Source: Moraxellaceae bacterium (lineage in GTDB: Bacteria; Pseudomonadota; Gammaproteobacteria; Pseudomonadales; Moraxellaceae). From it: 5,158 nucleotides of DNA. This document shows, piece after piece, positions 1 through 5,158 of this stretch. The notes beneath the pieces are model-generated. The model did not search any database, was not told the DNA's origin, and saw only the letters and a program-made list of their open reading frames with translations. A program made the translations under genes and the position numbers. The stretch's first letter is position 1, and every line of letters starts with the position of its first letter. The stretch spans positions 1-5,158 of the forward strand of contig JASLCO010000369.1 of assembly GCA_030146505.1 (NCBI GenBank), read 5' to 3'.

Positions 1-630
1 GTGACGCGCAAGGGTGCAACGGCCGGCCTGCTGGCCGACCGCAAGATACTTGATGCCGCTTTCAGCGATGACCTGTTGCGCGATGGCAAGAATTCCCAGG
101 GCCTGCATCTGGCCGATGGCAGCGTGGTCTGGCTTCATGTGAAGGACCATGTGTCCTCCAGGTTGCTGCCACTGGCGCAGATTGCCCCGGATGTCCGCAA
201 CCAGCTGATGCTGGACAAGGCCCGCGAAAAGGCAAAGTCCGTGGCCGAGGCCGCGAGCCAGGCGCTCAACGGGGGCAAGAGCCTGGCCGATGTGGCCGCG
301 GCCAATAATCTTTCCTGGCAGGATTTCCCTGAAGCCTCACGGCGTACCCAGATGCCGTTGCCCGAAGCCATGCAGGTAGCCTATCGCCTGTCCCGCCCGG
401 CCGAAGGCAAGGTCAGTGCCGACAGTCTGGTGGCCGGTGGCTCCTATGCCGTGGTGGCGGTGAGCCGCGTTCTGGACGGTTCGTCCACGCCCGGCCCGGA
501 AGCCGATCAGATGCGCAATGTGCTGGGTGAAAACCGCAGCCAGCAGGAGTTTGCCGACTATGTGCGCTCGCTGCGCGAAAGCGGCAAAGTCACGGTGTAT
601 GAGCGCAAGAAGGAAAAGGCCGAGGAATAA
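1..630 (+). CDS. ppiD: Peptidyl-prolyl cis-trans isomerase D (PpiD), C-terminal part, 5'-truncated by window edge
   Basis: This is the last 209 residues of a PpiD/SurA-like periplasmic folding factor, ending in TAA at 628-630. The first codon, GTG, is almost certainly an internal valine rather than a start: the protein begins mid-domain and PpiD is normally about 620 residues. Missing are the N-terminal membrane anchor, the SurA-like N region and the parvulin domain. Visible residues 20-60 (AFSDDLLRDGKNSQ, then a strand containing VVWLHVKDH) resemble the segment that follows the parvulin domain in this family. Residues 65-120 look helical and alanine/lysine-rich, and the tail is charged (YERKKEKAEE). 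Known family role: an inner-membrane-anchored chaperone facing the periplasm that meets clients leaving the SecYEG translocon. The gene converges on fabI and ends 20 bp before a strong terminator. Assignment rests on remembered family sequence and on position next to fabI; a more general SurA-family isomerase is the alternative. Confidence 0.85.
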   Translation: MTRKGATAGLLADRKILDAAFSDDLLRDGKNSQGLHLADGSVVWLHVKDHVSSRLLPLAQIAPDVRNQLMLDKAREKAKSVAEAASQALNGGKSLADVAAANNLSWQDFPEASRRTQMPLPEAMQVAYRLSRPAEGKVSADSLVAGGSYAVVAVSRVLDGSSTPGPEADQMRNVLGENRSQQEFADYVRSLRESGKVTVYERKKEKAEE

Positions 631-649
631 TCCCCGGTCTTTTCTCTGT

Positions 650-685
650 CCATAAAAAAGCCCGCATCAGCGGGCTTTTTTATGG
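650..685. terminator. Bidirectional intrinsic terminator between ppiD and fabI
   Basis: A perfect 16-bp inverted repeat (left arm 650-665, right arm 670-685) encloses a 4-base loop, ATCA. The GC core is GCCCGC/GCGGGC at 660-665 and 670-675. It is flanked by an A-tract (654-659) and a T-tract (676-681), so the RNA from either strand would be a GC stem followed by a U-run. It lies 20 bp after the ppiD stop and is the clear end of the ppiD transcript. On the other strand it can stop transcripts that pass the end of fabI. Confidence 0.93.
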
Positions 686-719
686 AATTGATATGCTTGG
701 TTTTCTTATCAAAATCTTT

Positions 720-800
720 CGTCATCCCGGTGCAGGCCGGAATCCCTGCGCCGATGATTTTTCCAACCCATTATGGATTCCTGCTTTCGCCGGAACGACG
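720..800. repeat. Pair of inverted extragenic palindromic (REP-like) repeat units
   Basis: The left unit (720-745, beginning CGTCATCCCGG and ending GGAATCC) and the right unit (775-800, beginning GGATTCCTGC and ending GGAACGACG) are inverted copies that agree at 20 of 26 positions, separated by 29 bp. Each unit has a smaller imperfect palindrome of its own, such as TCCCGG...CCGGAA in the left unit. The pattern GTCATTCCCG-n-CGGGAATCC is a common dispersed intergenic repeat in proteobacterial genomes, and the Neisseria dRS3 element has a similar core. The arrangement resembles a REP pair or a small non-autonomous element. Copy number elsewhere in the genome cannot be seen here. Confidence 0.65.
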
Positions 801-844
801 GATCGAGAGGGCAAGGGAGATGTCTATGAATCCCTTTTTATGGG

Positions 845-872
845 GCGCTGACAGTGTGTGAACTGTCAGCGC
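845..872 (-). other. Strong hairpin just after the fabI stop codon, no U-tract
   Basis: A perfect 11-bp inverted repeat (GCGCTGACAGT at 845-855 and ACTGTCAGCGC at 862-872) surrounds a 6-base loop. It begins 11 bases after the fabI stop on the minus strand. The bases that follow it in fabI RNA are CCCAUAAAAAGGG, which is A-rich rather than a U-run, so it is not a standard intrinsic terminator. It may be a 3'-end stabiliser, a Rho-assisted end or a protein-binding palindrome. No function can be assigned from the sequence alone. Confidence 0.6.
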
Positions 873-883
873 AAGGAGCCATC

Positions 884-1675
884 TCAGACCTGATCCAGTG
901 CCGGCATGGCGACGGTGTTGAAGCCGCCATCCACATACAGGATTTCGCCGCTGATACCGGAGGCGAGGTCGGAGCAGAGGAAGGCGGCGGCATTGCCGAC
1001 TTCTTCGATGGTGACGTTACGACGCAGCGGCGTGGCGCCTTCGTTGTAGCCCAGCATCTTGCGGAAATCCTTGATGCCGCTGGCGGCCAGGGTACGGATG
1101 GGGCCGGCGGAAATGCCGTTCACACGTATGCCTTCGGGGCCCATGCTGGAAGCGAGGTAGCGCACATTGGCTTCCAGCGAGGCCTTGGCCAGGCCCATCA
1201 CGTTGTAGTTGGGCACTACGCGCTCGGCGCCGAGATAGGTCAGCGTGAGCAAGGAGCCGTTGCGGCCCTGCAGCAGTTTCTTGCCGGCCTGGGCGAGGGC
1301 GCCGAAGCTGAAGGAACTGATGTCGTGGGCAATGCGGAAGCCTTCGCGCGTGGTCACGTCCACGTAGTTGCCGTCCAGTTCGTGGCCGGGGGCATAGCCC
1401 ACGGAATGCACGATCACGTCCAGTCCGTCCCAGGCCTTGCCCAGTTCGGTGAAGAGATTGGCGATTTCGGCATCGCTGGCCACGTCGCAGGGGTAGGTGA
1501 GCTTGGAGCCGAAGCTTTCGGCGAACTCTTCCACGCGGCCTTTGAGCTTGTCGTTCTGGTAGGTGAAGGCCAGTTCGGCGCCTTCGCGATGCATGGCCTG
1601 GGCGATGCCGTAGGCGATGGACAGCTTGCTGGCAACGCCCACGATCAGGACGCGCTTGCCGGTCAGGAATCCCAT
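884..1675 (-). CDS. fabI: Enoyl-[acyl-carrier-protein] reductase [NADH] FabI
   Basis: This complete 263-residue gene encodes the enzyme that reduces trans-2-enoyl-ACP to acyl-ACP with NADH, the last step of each type II fatty-acid elongation cycle, in the cytoplasm as a Rossmann-fold tetramer. The cofactor loop GVASKLSIAYG is at residues 13-23. The catalytic pattern is Tyr147 (in TYLGAE), Tyr157 (in NYNVMG) and Lys164, equivalent to E. coli Tyr146/Tyr156/Lys163. The substrate-loop block SAGPIRTLAASGIK is at 189-202 and the C-terminal VDGGF at 248-252. E. coli FabI is 262 residues, supporting the ATG at 1675; GGGAAG lies 6 bases upstream of it as ribosome binding site. The reading frame stays open for 55 more codons upstream, but that stretch covers the promoter region and the end of yejF and has no family similarity. 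Gly93 and Met160, at positions linked to triclosan resistance in E. coli, are unchanged. The stop is TGA at 884-886. Confidence 0.97.
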   Translation of the reverse strand: MGFLTGKRVLIVGVASKLSIAYGIAQAMHREGAELAFTYQNDKLKGRVEEFAESFGSKLTYPCDVASDAEIANLFTELGKAWDGLDVIVHSVGYAPGHELDGNYVDVTTREGFRIAHDISSFSFGALAQAGKKLLQGRNGSLLTLTYLGAERVVPNYNVMGLAKASLEANVRYLASSMGPEGIRVNGISAGPIRTLAASGIKDFRKMLGYNEGATPLRRNVTIEEVGNAAAFLCSDLASGISGEILYVDGGFNTVAMPALDQV

Positions 1676-1684
1676 GGTTTTCTT

Positions 1685-1690
1685 CCCTTG
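1685..1690 (-). promoter_or_regulatory. Ribosome binding site of fabI, deciding its start
   Basis: On the minus strand the sequence AAGGGAAGAAAACC directly precedes the ATG at 1675. The purine-rich core lies about 6-10 bases from the ATG, good spacing for initiation there. It selects this ATG over the upstream in-frame start near 1840. The exact boundaries of the core are approximate. Confidence 0.65.
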
Positions 1691-1717
1691 GTTGGTAGTG
1701 ATGACCCGAAGGTCGGC

Positions 1718-1746
1718 AGTATAGGAATTGGCCTTCTGGCTGGCGA
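1718..1746 (-). promoter_or_regulatory. Candidate sigma-70 promoter of fabI
   Basis: On the minus strand a -10 element TATACT (1718-1723, 5 of 6 to consensus) lies 17 bp downstream of TCGCCA (1741-1746, 4 of 6 to the -35 consensus). Transcription would start near 1711, giving a leader of roughly 35 bases before the fabI ATG. The position in the short yejF-fabI gap fits a dedicated fabI promoter. The -35 is weak, so an activator or read-through from yejF may contribute. This is a pattern match only. Confidence 0.45.
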
Positions 1747-1755
1747 TGCCGGCCA
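1737..1755. other. Dyad overlapping the fabI -35 region
   Basis: TGGCTGGC (1737-1744) and GCCGGCCA (1748-1755) are inverted copies matching at 7 of 8 positions around a 3-base centre. There is no T-run after it on the minus strand, so it is not a convincing terminator for the yej transcript. Because it covers the predicted -35 it could be an operator, but short GC-rich dyads arise by chance in such DNA. Confidence 0.25.
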
Positions 1756-1778
1756 CAGGGCTTTTGCAACGGTTTGTG

Positions 1779-3386
1779 TCAGCGCTTCTCCATACTCTCG
1801 CCCAGTCCCGCCGCCGCCAGCAGGCGTCGTGTGTAATCACTTTGCGGCTGGCGGAAAAGGCTGGTGCTGTCCTGGCATTCCACTTCGCGTCCGCCGCGCA
1901 TCACCAGGATGCGGTGGCAGAGGGCACGCACCACGGCCAGGTCATGGCTGATGAAGAGGCAGGCAAAGCCATGGCTGACCTGCAACTCGCGCAGCAGTTC
2001 CACGATCTGCTTCTGCACGGTGCGGTCCAGGGCCGAGGTTGGCTCGTCCAGCACGATGAGGCGTGGTTTCAGGACCAGGGCGCGCGCAATGGCGATGCGC
2101 TGGCGCTGGCCCCCTGAAAATTCATGCGGATAGCGGTGCCGGGTTTCCGGGTCGAGATGCACGGCGTGCAGGGCCTGCTGTACGGCGATATCGCGTTCGG
2201 CGGGTGGCAGGCCCTGGACTTCCAGGCCCTCACCCACGATGTCGGCAATCGTGAGGCGCGGACTCAGGCTGCCGTAAGGGTCCTGGAAAACAATCTGCAG
2301 GTGGCGGCGCAGCGGGCGCAGCTCCTTTTGCTTCATCAACTGCAGTTCCTGCCCGAGGAAAACGATTTTTCCTGTCGCCGGCATGAGGCGCAGCACGGCA
2401 AAGGCCAGTGTGGATTTGCCGGAACCGGATTCGCCCACGATGCCCAGCGTTTCACCGCTGTGCAGCTGCAGGGACACATCGTCCACCGCTTTCACATGAT
2501 CCAGCGTTTTGCCAAGAAACGATTTCTTGAGCGGAAACCAGACGCGCAGGTTTTCCACCTTGAGCAGGATTTCTGGTGACGCCGGCAGCGGGCCAGGGCT
2601 GCCGGATGGCGTGGCAGCAAGCAAGTGTTGGGTGTAGCTGTGCCGTGGCGTGGCAAAAAGCGTGGCGGTGGCGGCGCTTTCCACGGTGTGGCCAGCCTGC
2701 ATCACCACCACATGATGGGCATAGCGTTGCACCAGCGTGAGATCGTGCGATACCAGCAGCACGGCCAGGCCCAGTTTTTCCTGCAGTGATTTCAGCAAGT
2801 CCAGGATCTGCGCCTGCAGCGTGACATCCAGCGCCGTGGTGGGCTCGTCGGCAATCAGGAGCTCCGGATCATTGGCCAGTGCCATGGCAATCATCACGCG
2901 CTGGCGCTGGCCGCCGGAAAGCTCATGGGGATAGGAATGCAGGCGCTTTTCCGGTTCCGGAATGCCCACCAGTTGCAACAATTCCAGCGTGCGCTGGCGT
3001 GCAGCGGCCTTGCCCAGGCCCTGATGTACGAACAGGACTTCGCTGATCTGCTTTTCGATATGGTGCAGCGGATTCAGCGAGGTCATGGGCTCCTGGAAGA
3101 TCATGCTGATCTTGTGGCCACGGATCTGGCGCAGGCGTTTTTCATCGGCGCCAGTCAGCTCCTCGCCATTGAAACGTATGCTACCCGCGAGGCTGGCATG
3201 GGCGGGCAGCAGTTTCAGGATGGAAAGCGCAGTCAGGGATTTGCCGGAGCCGCTTTCACCCACCAGTGCCACCATTTCGCCGCGTGCAATCTGCAGTGAT
3301 GACGATTGCACGGGCGTGACGGTATGGCCACCGCTGTGGAAGCTCACGGCAAGATTGTCGATGGCAAGTACGGGAATGTCGCTCAT
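1779..3386 (-). CDS. yejF: Peptide ABC transporter, double ATP-binding protein (YejF/NppD type)
   Basis: This is a 535-residue cytoplasmic ATPase with two fused nucleotide-binding domains, close to E. coli YejF (529). Domain 1 (about residues 5-255) has Walker A GESGSGKS at 43-50, Q-loop Gln98, signature LSGGQ at 156-160, Walker B LLIADE ending at Asp180-Glu181, and switch His214. Domain 2 (about 275-525) has Walker A GESGSGKS at 318-325, Q-loop Gln368, signature FSGGQ at 423-427, Walker B LIVLDE ending at Asp447-Glu448, and switch His481. Every catalytic motif is intact in both halves, so both sites should hydrolyse ATP. A proline/serine-rich linker (about 259-272) joins them. It powers import through the YejB-YejE channel encoded just upstream. 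The ATG at 3386 is chosen because GAGG sits 5 bases before it and MSDIPVLAIDNLAV matches the usual domain start; an in-frame ATG at 3440 would overlap yejE. Dpp/Opp-type ATPases are relatives, but the fused layout and neighbours favour Yej. Confidence 0.93.
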   Translation of the reverse strand: MSDIPVLAIDNLAVSFHSGGHTVTPVQSSSLQIARGEMVALVGESGSGKSLTALSILKLLPAHASLAGSIRFNGEELTGADEKRLRQIRGHKISMIFQEPMTSLNPLHHIEKQISEVLFVHQGLGKAAARQRTLELLQLVGIPEPEKRLHSYPHELSGGQRQRVMIAMALANDPELLIADEPTTALDVTLQAQILDLLKSLQEKLGLAVLLVSHDLTLVQRYAHHVVVMQAGHTVESAATATLFATPRHSYTQHLLAATPSGSPGPLPASPEILLKVENLRVWFPLKKSFLGKTLDHVKAVDDVSLQLHSGETLGIVGESGSGKSTLAFAVLRLMPATGKIVFLGQELQLMKQKELRPLRRHLQIVFQDPYGSLSPRLTIADIVGEGLEVQGLPPAERDIAVQQALHAVHLDPETRHRYPHEFSGGQRQRIAIARALVLKPRLIVLDEPTSALDRTVQKQIVELLRELQVSHGFACLFISHDLAVVRALCHRILVMRGGREVECQDSTSLFRQPQSDYTRRLLAAAGLGESMEKR

Positions 3387-3396
3387 GCCGGCCTCA
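3387..3396 (-). promoter_or_regulatory. yejE-yejF junction with ribosome binding site deciding the yejF start
   Basis: On the minus strand the yejE stop TGA is part of TGAGG, and GAGG lies 5 bases upstream of the yejF ATG at 3386. The 7-base gap leaves no room for a separate promoter, showing that yejE and yejF belong to one transcript. Confidence 0.7.
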
Positions 3397-4416
3397 GTGT
3401 GTCTTGCGCGGATCAAAGGCATCACGTGCGGCCTCGCCAATGAAAACCAGCAGGGTCAGCATGAGTGACAGGGTGACGAAGGCGGAAATGCCCAGCCAGG
3501 GCGCATTCAGGTTGTTCTTGCCCTGGGCCACCAGTTCGCCCAGCGAAGCAGAGCCCGGTGGCAGGCCGAAGCCGAGGAAATCCAGCGAGGTGAGCACGGC
3601 AATCGCCCCCGTGAAAATGAAGGGCAGGAAGGTGAGCGTGGACACCATGGCGTTGGGCAGGATGTGGCGGAACATGATCTGGCCATCGCTCACGCCCAGC
3701 GCGCGCGCTGCCCGCACGTATTCCAGGTTGCGGCCGCGCAGGAATTCCGCGCGCACGAGGCCGGTGAGCTCCGTCCAGCTGAACAGCAGCATGAGGCCGA
3801 GCAGCCACCAGAAATTCGGTTCCACCAGGCTGGAGAGGATGATGAGCATGAACAGCACCGGCAGGCCGGACCAGATTTCAATGACGCGCTGGCCGTAGAG
3901 ATCGACGCGTCCGCCGTAATAGCCCTGCAGGGCGCCGGCGGCGATGCCGACAATGGAGCTGAAAAGGGTGAGCGTGATGGCAAAGAGCACGGAAATGCGG
4001 AAGCCGTACAGGATGCGCGCCACTACGTCGCGGCCCTGGTCATCCGTGCCCAGCCAGTTTTCCCGGGAAGGGGGCGCCGGTGCCGGCACGCTCAGGTTGT
4101 AGTTGATGGTCTGGTGGTTGAAGTGCACGGGCGGCCACAGCATCCAGCCGTTTTTGTTGATGAGCTCCTGCACGAAGCTGTCGCGATAGTCGGCCGTGGT
4201 CTCGAATTCGCCGCCAAAGGTGGTTTCCGGATAGTCGCGGAAGACCGGCAGGTAGAGCGAGCTCTTGTACATCACGAGCACCGGCTTGTTGTTGGCCAGC
4301 ATTTCCGAGCCCAGCGAGAGCAGGAAGAGGGCGAGGAATATCCACAATGACCAGTAGCCGCGCCGGTGCGCCCTGAAGTTCTGCCAGCGGCGCTGGTTGA
4401 GCGGGGAAAGCGCCAT
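3394..4416 (-). CDS. yejE: Peptide ABC transporter permease (YejE/NppC type)
   Basis: This 340-residue inner-membrane permease is nearly the same length as E. coli YejE (341) and shares its features throughout. The N-terminus NQRRWQNFRAHRRGYWSLWIF leads into membrane segment 1 (about 22-40). A long periplasmic stretch (about 41-135) with WLGTDDQGRDV at 121-131 follows, as in OppC-type permeases. Further membrane segments lie near 138-162, 186-220, 262-284 and 306-327. The cytoplasmic EAA loop that docks on the ATPase is at about 232-254 (EYVRAARALGVSD...HILPNAM). The C-terminal part SLDFLGFGLPPGSASLGELVAQGKNNL and GEAARDAFDPRK are family hallmarks. It pairs with YejB to form the channel. Its ATG overlaps the yejB stop by one base (TGATG), with GGGGA 5 bases upstream, so translation is probably coupled. 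Seven bases separate its stop from yejF. Substrate is inferred from family: oligopeptides and peptide-linked antibiotics. Confidence 0.94.
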   Translation of the reverse strand: MALSPLNQRRWQNFRAHRRGYWSLWIFLALFLLSLGSEMLANNKPVLVMYKSSLYLPVFRDYPETTFGGEFETTADYRDSFVQELINKNGWMLWPPVHFNHQTINYNLSVPAPAPPSRENWLGTDDQGRDVVARILYGFRISVLFAITLTLFSSIVGIAAGALQGYYGGRVDLYGQRVIEIWSGLPVLFMLIILSSLVEPNFWWLLGLMLLFSWTELTGLVRAEFLRGRNLEYVRAARALGVSDGQIMFRHILPNAMVSTLTFLPFIFTGAIAVLTSLDFLGFGLPPGSASLGELVAQGKNNLNAPWLGISAFVTLSLMLTLLVFIGEAARDAFDPRKTH

Positions 4417-4418
4417 CA
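4414..4418 (-). promoter_or_regulatory. Stop-start overlap TGATG joining yejB and yejE
   Basis: On the minus strand the yejB stop TGA (4418-4416) shares its A with the yejE ATG (4416-4414). A GGGGA ribosome binding sequence lies inside the last yejB codons, 5 bases before the ATG. This arrangement usually allows a terminating ribosome to restart, keeping the two channel subunits at similar levels. Confidence 0.85.
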
Positions 4419-5158
4419 GTGTCCCCGTGATTCAAAATCTATGCGTGGATCGACCAGCACATAGGCAATGTCGCTGAGCAGCTTCAGTAGCATGCCGATC
4501 AGCGTGAAGATGAAGAGCGAACCGAAGATCACCGGATAGTCGCGGGCCAGCACTGATTCCAGGCTGAGCAGGCCGAGGCCGTCAAGGTTGAAGATATTTT
4601 CGATCAGCAGGGAGCCGGTGAAGAAGACGCCGATGAGCGTTGCAGGAATGCCGGCGATAATGATGAGCATGGCATTGCGGAAAACATGGCCGTAGAGCAC
4701 CTGGCTTTCACTCAGGCCCTTGGCGCGTGCCGTCATCACGTATTGCTTGTTGATTTCGTCCAGGAAGGAATTCTTGGTCAGGATGGTCAGCGTGGCAAAG
4801 CCGCCAATGCTCATGCAAATGGTAGGCAGCACCATGTGGTGGGCGTAGTCCAGGATTTTTCCGCCGATGCCAAGCGACGCGAAGTTTTCCGAGACCAGTC
4901 CCTGCATGGGAAAAACCTGCCAGTAGCTGCCGCCGGCAAAAAGCACGATGAGCAGGATGGCGAAGAGGAAGCCGGGGATGGCATAGCCGACGATGATGAG
5001 CGAACTGGTCCACACATCGAAGCGGCTGCCGTCATGGAGGGCCTTGCGTATACCCAGCGGAATGGAAACCAGATAGATGAGCAGCGTGCTCCAGAGCCCG
5101 AGGGAAACGGAAACCGGCATTTTTTCCAGCAGCAGCTCCGTGACCTTCTTGTCCTTGA
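4416..5158 (-). CDS. yejB: Peptide ABC transporter permease (YejB/NppB type), N-terminus cut by window edge
   Basis: The reading frame continues without a stop to the window end, so the methionine at 5120 is internal. It lies within the conserved segment EKMPVSVSLGLWSTLLIYL, preceded by KDKKVTELLL. The visible 246 residues are about two-thirds of the family length (E. coli YejB 364), so roughly 115-120 N-terminal residues lie beyond base 5158. Hydrophobic membrane segments fall near visible residues 17-32, 50-73, 105-127, 162-185 and 210-232. The EAA loop contacting the ATPase is near 138-164 (QYVMTARAKGLSESQVLYGHVFRNAML). IPLGIRK, GSRFDVWTS, the YAIPGFLFAILLIVLFAGGS segment and the C-terminal VDPRIDFE closely resemble E. 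coli YejB as I remember it. It is the first permease of the operon, and a periplasmic binding protein gene is expected upstream. Confidence 0.93.
   Translation of the reverse strand, partial: KDKKVTELLLEKMPVSVSLGLWSTLLIYLVSIPLGIRKALHDGSRFDVWTSSLIIVGYAIPGFLFAILLIVLFAGGSYWQVFPMQGLVSENFASLGIGGKILDYAHHMVLPTICMSIGGFATLTILTKNSFLDEINKQYVMTARAKGLSESQVLYGHVFRNAMLIIIAGIPATLIGVFFTGSLLIENIFNLDGLGLLSLESVLARDYPVIFGSLFIFTLIGMLLKLLSDIAYVLVDPRIDFESRGH

Noticed and set aside
1..3. GTG at base 1 as the true start of the first gene
   Set aside because: The encoded protein begins in the middle of PpiD with no signal or membrane anchor, so the gene simply enters from outside the window.
688..712. Short dyad TTGATA...TATCAA after the terminator
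   Set aside because: Only 6 bp in A/T-rich DNA with a 13-base gap; easily due to chance.
813..836. AAGGGA...TCCCTT dyad followed by T residues on the plus strand
   Set aside because: The stem is only 6 bp with a 12-base loop and no plus-strand gene ends there; too weak to call a terminator.
1777..1785. TGTCAGCGC at the yejF stop, identical to part of the hairpin after fabI (864-872)
   Set aside because: A 9-base match overlapping coding sequence, with no longer similarity around it; most likely coincidence rather than a repeat flanking fabI.
1676..1840. A 55-codon upstream extension of fabI
   Set aside because: It would overlap the end of yejF, is unlike any FabI N-terminus, and would include the predicted promoter; the ATG at 1675 gives the normal length with a good ribosome binding site.
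854..1951. A 365-codon open frame on the plus strand across fabI and into yejF
   Set aside because: It is antisense to fabI and the end of yejF. Its His/Gly/Ala/Glu-rich translation has no recognisable domain and is the shadow expected opposite G+C-rich genes.
3387..3440. An 18-codon upstream extension of yejF
   Set aside because: It overlaps the coding end of yejE, and the ATG at 3386 has a well-spaced GAGG and the normal protein start.
3664..4350. A 228-codon open frame on the plus strand opposite yejE
   Set aside because: It is antisense to a clear permease gene, with composition typical of a reverse-strand shadow and no plausible ribosome binding site or family match.

Overview
This window is an ordinary, tightly packed piece of a G+C-rich proteobacterial chromosome, most likely from a gammaproteobacterium. 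The main support is the FabI sequence: its nucleotide-binding loop reads GVASKLSIAYG, the type I remember from Pseudomonas and enteric bacteria, whereas the beta-proteobacterial FabI sequences I remember have a GLLSNRSIAYG-type loop. The gene order ppiD / fabI / ABC-transporter ATPase / permease / permease also matches, from memory, the Pseudomonas aeruginosa PA1805-PA1809 order. I cannot name a genus.

Layout. Bases 1-630 (+) hold the 3' third of ppiD, a periplasmic folding-factor gene cut by the window edge. Bases 631-883 are a non-coding gap between convergent genes. It holds a perfect bidirectional intrinsic terminator (650-685), a pair of inverted extragenic palindromic repeats (720-800) and a strong hairpin without a U-tract just after fabI (845-872). 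Bases 884-1675 (-) are fabI, the NADH-dependent enoyl-ACP reductase. Bases 1676-1778 hold its probable promoter and a small dyad. Bases 1779-5158 (-) are three genes of a Yej/Npp-type peptide ABC importer, transcribed as yejB (5'-truncated by the window edge) -> yejE -> yejF. No stretch of more than 300 bases lacks a gene.

How the genes work together. YejB and YejE form the inner-membrane channel and YejF, carrying two complete ATPase domains, powers it. The periplasmic binding protein (yejA type) is not in view and would be expected upstream of yejB, beyond base 5158. The family imports oligopeptides and, in characterised members, peptide-nucleotide antibiotics: microcin C through E. coli YejABEF and peptidyl-nucleoside antibiotics through P. 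aeruginosa Npp. FabI completes each fatty-acid elongation cycle in the cytoplasm. PpiD works on secreted proteins leaving the Sec translocon. The three units are neighbours but not one pathway.

I found no undescribed system. The points most worth a second look are the intergenic repeats and hairpin, and the lack of a clear terminator between yejF and fabI.
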